A stretch of 9,016 nucleotides of DNA, from the NCBI GenBank assembly GCA_003564775.1, contig PXEI01000135.1, positions 1 to 9,016 of the forward strand. The letters are read 5' to 3'. Numbering within the stretch: the first letter of the stretch is position 1; each line of letters starts with the position of its first letter. Shown piece by piece: positions 1 to 6,177 of this stretch. Source of the DNA: Spirochaetaceae bacterium (GTDB lineage Bacteria > Spirochaetota > Spirochaetia > DSM-27196 > SLAA01). The notes below the pieces were generated by a model. The model was given only the letters and a program-made list of their open reading frames with translations, searched no databases and was not told the DNA's origin. A program made the translations under genes and the position numbers.

Positions 1-122
1 ATATCCGTGCCGAGGCCCCCCTCTCGGAGATGTTTGGGTACTCCACCTCGTTACGCTCCATAACCCAGGGACGCGGCACCTTTGCCATGGAGTTTGCTCA
101 CTTCGAGAAGAAGCCGCAGTAG
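1..122 (+). CDS. fusA: Elongation factor G, C-terminal end (partial)
   Basis: This is the 3' end of a translation elongation factor G gene, cut by the left window edge. The open frame runs from base 3 to a TAG stop at 120-122 and encodes 40 residues. It contains APLSEMFGYSTSLRS followed by TQGRGTFAMEF and HFEKKPQ. These match the end of EF-G domain V, where family members read roughly P-L-x-E-M-F-G-Y-x-T-x-L-R-S-x-T-Q-G-R-x-x-F-x-M-E-F. EF-G is the cytosolic GTPase that drives translocation on the ribosome and helps recycle it. The GTPase domain lies outside the window, so I cannot tell whether this is the main EF-G or one of the second copies some bacteria carry. It converges on the algJ-like gene with one base between the stop codons. 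Confidence 0.93.
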   Translation, partial: IRAEAPLSEMFGYSTSLRSITQGRGTFAMEFAHFEKKPQ

Positions 123-133
123 GCTACCGCGGC
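113..133. terminator. Near-perfect palindrome across two convergent stop codons
   Basis: GCCGCAGTAG (113-122) and CTACCGCGGC (124-133) are inverted copies around base 123, with one mismatch in ten. Each arm ends in the TAG stop of one gene. In RNA this can fold as a 5-bp GC stem, one mismatch, 3 more pairs and a 3-base loop, from either strand. No U tract follows on either strand, so a classical intrinsic terminator is not shown. Its position between two convergent genes with no other space makes a bidirectional transcription-end role plausible but unproven. Confidence 0.35.
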
Positions 134-1266
134 GGGAGTTCCGGAAGTTCGGGCAGCTCCGCGTAGGGCAGATACCGCTCTGGTATCTCCCAGATAACCA
201 GCTGTGGCGGCGCCTCCCGCAAGGTGTCGCTGCCAAGATAGGCGGCCATTGGCAGGAAGGGCCCTCTGCCCTCCTCCGCGAGGTTCAACACCTCGGCCTG
301 TAGTTCTACCTGAAGAAATGCGTCAAATCCCCAGGTCGCACCGGCGCTGTAACTGGTTCCTACCAGAACAACCGGCACGGCTGCGGTGTCGAACAGGCCC
401 AGGCCGGGCGCCGGCCCGGTGTGAAGCTCAAAGCCCCGGATGAGGTCGGGGGCGGGTTGCAGGCGCCCCCGGAACGGGCCGAGCGGGATGAAACTCAACA
501 GGTCACCTTCATACGTTTGCAGCTCGCCATACTCCACCCGGAAGCTCTGCTCCGGTGTTTCCCGCAGGTATCCGGCTGCGTTCACGTACTCAGCAACCGC
601 TGCGGCTGCCACCTCGGCACCTGCCGGTGTCCAGTGAGTGTCGGTTCGCAGAAAGACCTCTATGCCTCGGTCACTACTTCCCTCCAGAACCTCTTTTAGC
701 GATACCTGGTCTACTCCCACGTCCGCAAGGGCAGTCAAAAAATGAGTGTAACGCTGCTCCGCCTCAGGCGGGAAGCCGTAGCGTCCCAGGTACTGCCGGT
801 AGAGCCGTGCCTTAGCCGGAAGCGGCACTACTACAAGATCAACGCCGAACTCCTTCAGTTGGGCGGCAACCTCGGCAACAAACCCGGCTACCTCTCGGGC
901 CTGCGCTGCCTCTGCGCTCGCATTTGGAAGCGCGGTGAACTCCTCGGCCGTGAACAACATGCCGTGCTCACCTACCACTACACCGGGAAGCCCTTCTCGA
1001 AAGAGCCCGTACCGCAAACTACCCCAGATCTCCAGGCCCAGGTTACGTACAGGCGACTCAAGCTCATACTCCTGCTGGTAGGCCTGCATCCATGCTCCGG
1101 AAAGAACCCTGCCGTACCTACGGGTGACAGAGGTGTCGGGGATAAAGGCGGGATTCAGAAAAGAGAGTACCACCCCCACGCCAAGCAGGATCAGCATGCT
1201 CGCACCAAAAATGTAGCTGACGACTCGGCGCCGGGTGCTGCTGTTGTCCACTGTGTTGCTGCTCAT
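124..1266 (-). CDS. algJ: AlgJ/AlgX-like membrane-anchored SGNH O-acetyltransferase
   Basis: This 380-residue protein belongs to the AlgJ/AlgX branch of SGNH-hydrolase-like O-acetyltransferases, which attach acetyl groups to polysaccharide in the periplasm. A basic segment (RRR) precedes one hydrophobic helix at about residues 15-37, giving an N-in anchor. The catalytic signature is clear: TDTHW with Asp209 and His211, and VGTSYS with Ser305 as nucleophile. This order and spacing resemble the Asp-x-His...Ser triad known in AlgJ and AlgX. There is no obvious C-terminal carbohydrate-binding extension, so length and anchor favour AlgJ over AlgX. I chose ATG 1264-1266, with AGGAG at 1278-1282, because longer readings start at TTG and overlap the upstream gene. 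It lies 19 bases after the MBOAT gene in the same operon. The C-terminus carries an odd ELPELPELPPR run. Confidence 0.85.
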   Translation of the reverse strand: MSSNTVDNSSTRRRVVSYIFGASMLILLGVGVVLSFLNPAFIPDTSVTRRYGRVLSGAWMQAYQQEYELESPVRNLGLEIWGSLRYGLFREGLPGVVVGEHGMLFTAEEFTALPNASAEAAQAREVAGFVAEVAAQLKEFGVDLVVVPLPAKARLYRQYLGRYGFPPEAEQRYTHFLTALADVGVDQVSLKEVLEGSSDRGIEVFLRTDTHWTPAGAEVAAAAVAEYVNAAGYLRETPEQSFRVEYGELQTYEGDLLSFIPLGPFRGRLQPAPDLIRGFELHTGPAPGLGLFDTAAVPVVLVGTSYSAGATWGFDAFLQVELQAEVLNLAEEGRGPFLPMAAYLGSDTLREAPPQLVIWEIPERYLPYAELPELPELPPR

Positions 1267-1285
1267 GCCTATGCTTGCTCCTGTG

Positions 1286-2776
1286 CTAGAACTGAAAGTA
1301 CAGAAAGGGAGAGAACGACTCCGCCGCAAGTTTGAGAATCCCAAGCACAAACAAAGGAATCAGAAAAAGGCGCGCGTAGGCAAGTCCATACGAGGAAAGG
1401 CGAGAAACTCCACCCAGCATCCTCCCCGCATTGGGGGCTGCAGGGAGTACCGCGCGTCCTTTGAGATGCGGCCCAAGGTAGATCAGAACCAGGCTGAGGG
1501 CAAGCATGGCAAGCGGAAGAAACCCAATCTCAACCTGCAGCACTTCTCGAGGGCCAATACCCTGCAAACCGAACAGGCCACCATACATTCGCAGCGCGCC
1601 AGAGAAGTCCGGTGCCCGAAACACCACCCAGCCCAGCAAGACCAGAAACATAGTGCGCGGTAAAGCAATAAAACCAGCCCCGTTTCCGGGCCGCCCGTTG
1701 ACCGGTGAGGATCCGGCCAGCGCCCGCCTGTTCCCAAGAAAACGCTCGAAAGCCAGAATTCCCCCATGCCAGGCGCCCCACACCACAAAGGTCCAGGCGG
1801 CCCCATGCCAGAGGCCACCCAAGAGCATGACCAGTAGCACGTTGCGGTAGGTCTTAAGCGGCCCCCCTTTGTTCCCCCCAAGCGGAATATACAGATAGTC
1901 CCGCAGCCAGGTGGACAGACTCATATGCCAACGGCGCCAAAACTCGGTGATACTACGCGAGATATACGGATAGTTGAAATTTTCCATAAATCGAAAGCCC
2001 ATCATGAGCCCCAAACCTATAGCCATATCCGAGTAACCGGAAAAATCAAAGTACAGTTGTGAACTGTAGGCCAGTGTCCCCAACCAGGCGCCCAACAGTC
2101 CAGGCTGTTCCATACCAAAGCTGACATCGGCAACGAGCGCTACGGTGTCCGCAATTAACACCTTTTTGCAGAACCCAATCATGAAGCGATACGAGCCCTC
2201 TGAGAACTTGTCAAAACTATGCGTGCGGCGCCGTAACTGATCGGCAAGGTCCTTGTAACGGAGAATTGGGCCAGCAATAAGTTGTGGGAAAAGGGCGATG
2301 TACGCAGCAAGGTCAAGATAACTCCGTGCGGCCGGAGCATCACCACGGTATACATCGACCAAATAACTGGTTGCCTGGAAAACATAGAACGAGATGCCTA
2401 TAGGCAGGATCACATGCCAGGCGCTGATACTCTCGCTACCAGCCGCAGCAAGAAGGTAGTTCAGGCTGTCCACCGCAAAATTGAAGTACTTGAAGTACGC
2501 AAGACTGCCCAGGTTGAGAATCACGCCCGCAAGCAGCCCGAACTTAGCCCACCCAGGACGAGAGCCAGGTGAACCGGACGCGGCAACGCCGCCTAGAAGG
2601 TATGTCCAGATCGTGGTCAACACCAGCAGTCCAAGGAAATCCAGCCGCCACCAGCCGTAGAAAACCCAGCTGCCAAGGAGTATCCAAGCCGAACGTGCCC
2701 GAAATGGCAGGAGATAGTATCCGCCCAGGAAAACCGGCAGAAAAAGAAACAGAAAGATTGTTGTGCTGAATACCAC
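1286..2776 (-). CDS. algI: AlgI-like MBOAT membrane O-acyltransferase
   Basis: This 496-residue polytopic inner-membrane protein is a membrane-bound O-acyltransferase of the AlgI/PatA type. The family takes acetyl from a cytoplasmic donor and passes it across the membrane to periplasmic acetyltransferases. The N-terminus MVFSTTIFLFLFLPVFL is typical. The MBOAT hallmarks follow: FDFSGYSDMAIGLG at about 244-257, EFWRRWHMSLSTWLRDYLYIPLGG at 278-301 with His284, and GLWHGAAW at 321-328 with the invariant His324, then WGAWHG with His337. Hydrophobic helices run through the whole length, and size fits the family. The start is GTG 2774-2776, with GGGAG at 2783-2787 six bases upstream. It sits between the algF-like gene (45-base gap) and the algJ-like gene (19-base gap), so one transcript is likely. 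Activity is near certain, but the final acceptor polymer is unknown. Confidence 0.95.
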   Translation of the reverse strand: MVFSTTIFLFLFLPVFLGGYYLLPFRARSAWILLGSWVFYGWWRLDFLGLLVLTTIWTYLLGGVAASGSPGSRPGWAKFGLLAGVILNLGSLAYFKYFNFAVDSLNYLLAAAGSESISAWHVILPIGISFYVFQATSYLVDVYRGDAPAARSYLDLAAYIALFPQLIAGPILRYKDLADQLRRRTHSFDKFSEGSYRFMIGFCKKVLIADTVALVADVSFGMEQPGLLGAWLGTLAYSSQLYFDFSGYSDMAIGLGLMMGFRFMENFNYPYISRSITEFWRRWHMSLSTWLRDYLYIPLGGNKGGPLKTYRNVLLVMLLGGLWHGAAWTFVVWGAWHGGILAFERFLGNRRALAGSSPVNGRPGNGAGFIALPRTMFLVLLGWVVFRAPDFSGALRMYGGLFGLQGIGPREVLQVEIGFLPLAMLALSLVLIYLGPHLKGRAVLPAAPNAGRMLGGVSRLSSYGLAYARLFLIPLFVLGILKLAAESFSPFLYFQF

Positions 2777-2821
2777 CGGTTGCTCCCGTTCTGTACTGTG
2801 TGCTTCTCTGCCGGACTCGCC

Positions 2822-3586
2822 TTACTCGGCCAGGACTTCGGCGCGTTCTACCCTTGCTGCTGGACGCCCCTCGGCACCCACCACGAACACTGCAAACGAT
2901 TGACCACGCTCAAGGCCAATATCGCCCAGTTCCACCTGCTTTTCGTCGCCCACAAACACGGCGAGCTCAACCGCTACCGGGTTGACCGCTATCGCACCAG
3001 ACTCGCCGCTCTTGACGTCCCCAATAACGGTGATTGCGCCGTCGGTGCTCCGCAACGATACCGGTCCCGAGACATCAAGGTTATACACCAGGATCTGAGC
3101 AAGATCTGCACGGGTGTGCGCAGGGTCCTGGTGAATCTGCAGCCGGTCATCTAAAAGCAGCAAGGTGTAGTAAGAACCCTCGCGTGGAATGAACTCCTGA
3201 AAAAGATCATTCAGGTATACTGTGTGAATCTCCGGTGTTGCCGGGCGATACGCGCTGCTGTGCCCCGGGGAAAGGTTCCGGTACTCAGTCGCACCAACCC
3301 AGAGGCGAGACACGGCGCCGTCGCTTCTGTTGTTGAAGACCCGGACAAATGCCGCATCCGCTGGGGCACCGGCGCCGTAGAGTGAGCCGCTCTGGGCATG
3401 GGTAGCCGCCGGTACAAACATGAATCCAACAACCAGCCAGAACACAAACGCGGCCACCATGCCATCGCTTGCTCCGTTTGGCGCACTTTGAGTTGGAAGC
3501 GTAGTTTTGCCTCCTGACTTTCCTCGCTGAGCGCAGTATAATTGCCTCGCTGCAGGACTCCGCGTTTGCCCGTACTGTTGCAACAC
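2822..3586 (-). CDS. algF: AlgF-like periplasmic O-acetylation protein
   Basis: The mature part matches AlgF, a periplasmic accessory protein of alginate O-acetylation that works with AlgJ and AlgX. The diagnostic stretch LYGAGAPADAAFVRVFN (residues 69-85) opens the exported domain. It is followed by beta-rich sequence with no catalytic motif, ending in LERGQSFAVFVVG (225-237). A hydrophobic core at 44-59 and the THA-QS site near 64 look like a signal peptide. The start is unresolved. GTG at 3584-3586 has an ideal AAGGAG six bases upstream and gives 254 residues with a 42-residue polar, basic extension before the signal. ATG at 3458-3460 gives 212 residues, close to the usual AlgF length, but its GGAG is 11 bases away and the signal would have no basic residue. 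It is first in the acetylation operon. Confidence 0.85.
   Translation of the reverse strand: MLQQYGQTRSPAARQLYCAQRGKSGGKTTLPTQSAPNGASDGMVAAFVFWLVVGFMFVPAATHAQSGSLYGAGAPADAAFVRVFNNRSDGAVSRLWVGATEYRNLSPGHSSAYRPATPEIHTVYLNDLFQEFIPREGSYYTLLLLDDRLQIHQDPAHTRADLAQILVYNLDVSGPVSLRSTDGAITVIGDVKSGESGAIAVNPVAVELAVFVGDEKQVELGDIGLERGQSFAVFVVGAEGRPAARVERAEVLAE
3514..3542 (+). promoter_or_regulatory. Sigma-70-like promoter for the hydrolase genes
   Basis: A perfect TATAAT lies at 3537-3542, with CTGACT (4 of 6 against TTGACA) at 3514-3519 and a 17-base spacer. It points at the hydrolase gene starting at 3645 and would give a leader of about 95 bases. It lies inside the reading frame of the algF-like gene if that gene starts at 3586, but upstream of it if it starts at 3460. 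Confidence 0.5.
3576..3585. repeat. 10-bp perfect palindrome over the algF GTG start
   Basis: TGTTGCAACA is a perfect inverted repeat without spacer. It overlaps the GTG start candidate of the algF-like gene and lies downstream of the TATAAT box of the hydrolase promoter. It could be a half-site pair for a repressor, but 10 bp is short and chance is not excluded. Confidence 0.3.
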
Positions 3587-3623
3587 GTTATGCTCCTTTT
3601 TTTAGTACACTGTAATTCCGCAA

Positions 3624-3634
3624 CGGTTTAACCG
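3624..3634. repeat. 11-bp palindrome in the divergent intergenic region
   Basis: CGGTTTAACCG has 5-bp arms around one central base. It sits just before the GAGG ribosome site of the hydrolase gene and upstream of the algF-like GTG. Its placement between divergent genes suits an operator or a small RNA hairpin. No regulator gene is in the window to pair it with. Confidence 0.3.
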
Positions 3635-3641
3635 AGGAAAA

Positions 3642-3669
3642 CTTATGCATACTTTCGACACAATGCCAA
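3642..3669 (-). promoter_or_regulatory. Possible promoter for the algF-algI-algJ operon
   Basis: On the minus strand, TTGGCA (3669-3664) and CATAAG (3647-3642) are 16 bases apart. They match the sigma-70 consensus at 5 of 6 and 4 of 6 positions. The start would be near 3635, about 50 bases before the GTG of the algF-like gene. It overlaps the first codons of the divergent hydrolase gene, so the two promoters would interfere. This is a weak call, since such matches arise by chance. Confidence 0.25.
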
Positions 3670-4889
3670 GCCCGACCGGCAATCGCACTCCTGTGCCCAC
3701 CGTACCGTTATTTTCCATCATGCTGCCCTTGCTGCTGTGGCTCACCGTGGCTCCAGTCTTCGCTGGCGCTGGATCACTGGTCTCGGTCTCTCATGAAGCA
3801 AGCTACAGCGCACGCGAAGTCAATTCAAGCTCCGCACGGCTTTTCACGGGTGGAGGCGCTCCTACCGCTATTTTTGATGTCGATGTCTACGCGATCCGCT
3901 ACGAGAGCACCGGTCTTGATCAAGAGCCGACGCCAATCTATGCACACCTTTTTGTGCCACGTTATGCCCGACAAACAACCCGTCCCCTCTACGTGTTTGG
4001 CGCTGGCACTACCGGCCTCAGCGATGGCTGCCGAACTTCACGCGAGGCGGAGGCAGGCGTCAACTGGGGCCTCTACCGCAACCACATGCTGGCCGTAGCC
4101 GGACAAGGTGTCATTGGTGTCCTACCAGACTACATGTACTTTGGTGTCCCCGAACGCCTGCAAGCCTACTTTGTGCCGGAGGCCGAAGGGCGGGTTATGC
4201 TGGACGCGGTTCGGGCCGCCCATGCGTACTTTGAAGACTCAGGAACGGCCGTTCGCCCGGCTCGCGGGGCGGTTCTCGCTGGCTTCTCGCAAGGCGGGCA
4301 CGCCATTTTTGCGGCTGCGGATATTGCCGCAGACTATGCTCCTGAGTTGCGCATTTCGGGGTTGATTGGATACGGGCCGACAACGAACATTGAGCAGCTC
4401 TTCCGTGAGTTCTCGGTTGTAGCGGCACCGCTCATATACACCTATGCGGAGATCTACGGCAAGGAACGTTTTGACCCTGCGCTCATGCTCCAGGATCGCT
4501 GGTTGGAGAACTTGCCTGTTGATGTTCGTCGTCTGTGCATTCTTGGCCTTCAGAACTACTATCCGTGGGGGCCGGAAGGCCTTTTCCGGCGCCCTTTTCT
4601 CAATGCTCTCCGCAACCGGCAACTCGATACTGAGTTCCCGGAGATTCACGCCATACTCACCGAAAACAGCACCGGTCTTTCGGGACACGGTGTTCCGGTG
4701 CTTATTCTCCAGGGTGGCAACGATGTTGTAGTGAATCTTCAGGACCAGGCAGAGTTTGCCCAGGAACTGCGCGACCGTGGCAGCGAGGTAGAGTACATCG
4801 TCTATCCCGGCAATCGACATGACACACGCCAGATAGGTTTTACCGACGCACTCAACTGGATGATTAAACAGAGTCTAACTCAGGAGTAA
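3645..4889 (+). CDS. Exported alpha/beta hydrolase, probable esterase/lipase (copy 1)
   Basis: This 414-residue exported serine hydrolase has a long N-region, a hydrophobic segment at about 20-40 and a likely cleavage after VFA (residue 40), so it acts in the periplasm or outside. The alpha/beta-hydrolase parts are in order: YVFGAGTTG at 116-124 (possible oxyanion strand), the nucleophile elbow GFSQGG with Ser215, GGND with Asp360, and NRHD with His392. The layout recalls bacterial secretory-lipase-like proteins, but the substrate cannot be read from the sequence. Only two cysteines exist, Cys129 and Cys298, both kept in the next gene, which suggests a disulfide. The start at ATG 3645 has GAGG at 3634-3637, seven bases away; ATG 3663 is an alternative. 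It is divergent from the acetylation operon and six bases before its paralogue. Confidence 0.85.
   Translation: MHTFDTMPSPTGNRTPVPTVPLFSIMLPLLLWLTVAPVFAGAGSLVSVSHEASYSAREVNSSSARLFTGGGAPTAIFDVDVYAIRYESTGLDQEPTPIYAHLFVPRYARQTTRPLYVFGAGTTGLSDGCRTSREAEAGVNWGLYRNHMLAVAGQGVIGVLPDYMYFGVPERLQAYFVPEAEGRVMLDAVRAAHAYFEDSGTAVRPARGAVLAGFSQGGHAIFAAADIAADYAPELRISGLIGYGPTTNIEQLFREFSVVAAPLIYTYAEIYGKERFDPALMLQDRWLENLPVDVRRLCILGLQNYYPWGPEGLFRRPFLNALRNRQLDTEFPEIHAILTENSTGLSGHGVPVLILQGGNDVVVNLQDQAEFAQELRDRGSEVEYIVYPGNRHDTRQIGFTDALNWMIKQSLTQE
4882..4886 (+). promoter_or_regulatory. Ribosome binding site inside the end of the upstream gene
   Basis: AGGAG lies in the last codons of the first hydrolase, directly before its TAA, and nine bases before the ATG of the second at 4896. 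This supports the start choice and tight co-translation of the two paralogues. Confidence 0.75.
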
Positions 4890-4895
4890 CATACC

Positions 4896-6158
4896 ATGAA
4901 CACGTATCACCCAGGCCTCCGGCCTGTTCATACGCGAGCACTGCTTTTTGTAACTACTCTTTTGCTGTGTGTGGCGGTAGTACACCTCCCCGCTATGGAA
5001 CCCGGAAGCATTCTTGAACTCGAGTACCTCGGTAGCTACACCCCCGAGGCAATACAGCAGGAGAATGAACTGCTATTTGAGACAGCCGGTGTTCCGGATC
5101 CTCGTTACGAGGTAGACCACTACCTGCTTCATTTTCAAAGCACCGATGTCGACGGCTCAGCAGCCCGCATTCGCGCCCAGTTGTTTGTACCACGTTTTCC
5201 GGAGCCAGCCGAGGCGCCGGTATACGTTTTTGGAGCTGGCACAACTGGTGTCTCGGAGAAGTGCGCGCCTATTGTGGAGATCCCGGCCGTTAACCGCTGG
5301 GGCAGTTTCCGCGCCAACATGCTGGCCTACGCTGGTGAGGGCTTTATTACGATCTTCCCGGAGTATCTGGGATTTGGGGACCCTGAAACACCACAGCGCT
5401 ACTTCAGCAAGGTGGCCGAGGCCCACGTGATGCTCGATGCGGCTCGTGCGGTCTATACCTTTTTCGAGCAGCACAACTCCGTTGCGAGCCCGTCGGACGC
5501 ACTTTTTGTTGGTGGCTTTTCGCAAGGGGGGCATGCCGCGCATTCTGCAGCCGATCTCCAACCCCAGTACGCACCGGAGCTGACAATTACCGGGCTTGTG
5601 GGATACGGACAGACCAACGATGTGGCCATGCTCATGCGGGAAATGGCCTACTACAGCCCGTACATCATTTACAGTTACGCGGAGATTTACGGTCGCGACC
5701 GCATTAACCCGGCCGACTACCTCCTTCCCCGCTGGATGCCCACCCTGGAGCAGGACATTCATGGGCTCTGCGTTGAGGAGTTCCAGCATCATTACCCTCG
5801 TGACGGAAGGGAACTGTTCACCCCAGAGTTCTACGCCGCCCTCCACGCGGATACCGAGGGCTTCCGTTTGGCGCGTAGCTTTCCGGAGATGGCGCGTGTA
5901 CTGCGTGAAAACCGAGCCGGTTTTGAGGGGCACGGTCTTCCCTCACTGGTGTTGCACGGTGAGCAGGATATCATCGTGAGTGTTGCGGCCCAAGAACGTT
6001 TTGTAGCAGCACTCTGTCGCGGCGGGAGTGAGGTGCAGTTTGAGATACTCCCCGAAGCGCGGCACCGCGACGTGCGGCCCGACGGGTTTGAGTACAGTGT
6101 TCGCTGGATGAAAGGTCTGGCCGAAGGTGGCACAGCACCAAATGACTGTGAGAACTAG
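4896..6158 (+). CDS. Exported alpha/beta hydrolase, probable esterase/lipase (copy 2)
   Basis: This 420-residue protein is a diverged tandem copy of the preceding hydrolase. Shared blocks include VFGAGTTG, VMLDA, GFSQGGHA, YAPEL, YAEIYG, GHG-x-P and GSEV. The predicted triad is Ser209 (GFSQGG), Asp358 (GEQD) and His390 (ARHRD). A hydrophobic segment at about 15-32 after basic residues indicates export. Cys123 and Cys292 sit exactly 169 residues apart, as in copy 1; Cys374 and Cys418 are extra. A serine esterase or lipase acting outside the cytoplasm is the best general call, with no substrate shown. It follows copy 1 by six bases and is followed after 19 bases by the reductase gene. Divergence across most surface regions suggests an old duplication, possibly with split substrate range. 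Confidence 0.85.
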   Translation: MNTYHPGLRPVHTRALLFVTTLLLCVAVVHLPAMEPGSILELEYLGSYTPEAIQQENELLFETAGVPDPRYEVDHYLLHFQSTDVDGSAARIRAQLFVPRFPEPAEAPVYVFGAGTTGVSEKCAPIVEIPAVNRWGSFRANMLAYAGEGFITIFPEYLGFGDPETPQRYFSKVAEAHVMLDAARAVYTFFEQHNSVASPSDALFVGGFSQGGHAAHSAADLQPQYAPELTITGLVGYGQTNDVAMLMREMAYYSPYIIYSYAEIYGRDRINPADYLLPRWMPTLEQDIHGLCVEEFQHHYPRDGRELFTPEFYAALHADTEGFRLARSFPEMARVLRENRAGFEGHGLPSLVLHGEQDIIVSVAAQERFVAALCRGGSEVQFEILPEARHRDVRPDGFEYSVRWMKGLAEGGTAPNDCEN

Positions 6159-6177
6159 GTTATGGTAGAGTAGAACT

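Noticed and set aside
742..1335. 197-codon open frame on the plus strand
   Set aside because: It is antisense to the algJ-like gene, crosses into the MBOAT gene and shows no family features.
1267..1350. N-terminal extension of the algJ-like protein from TTG 1350
   Set aside because: It would overlap the MBOAT coding end by 65 bases, and a good AGGAG site precedes the ATG at 1266, which also places the membrane anchor normally.
124..2776. PatA/PatB-type peptidoglycan O-acetylation pair
   Set aside because: The MBOAT and SGNH pair alone could fit, but the linked AlgF-like gene and the TDTHW/GTSYS motifs favour the alginate-type module.
3578..3611. Second plus-strand promoter with TTGCAA and TACACT or TGTAAT
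   Set aside because: The spacing between the boxes is well over 20 bases, outside the sigma-70 range.
5157..5933. 258-codon open frame on the minus strand
   Set aside because: It lies wholly inside the second hydrolase gene, has no recognisable motif and reads as an antisense shadow of a well-supported gene.
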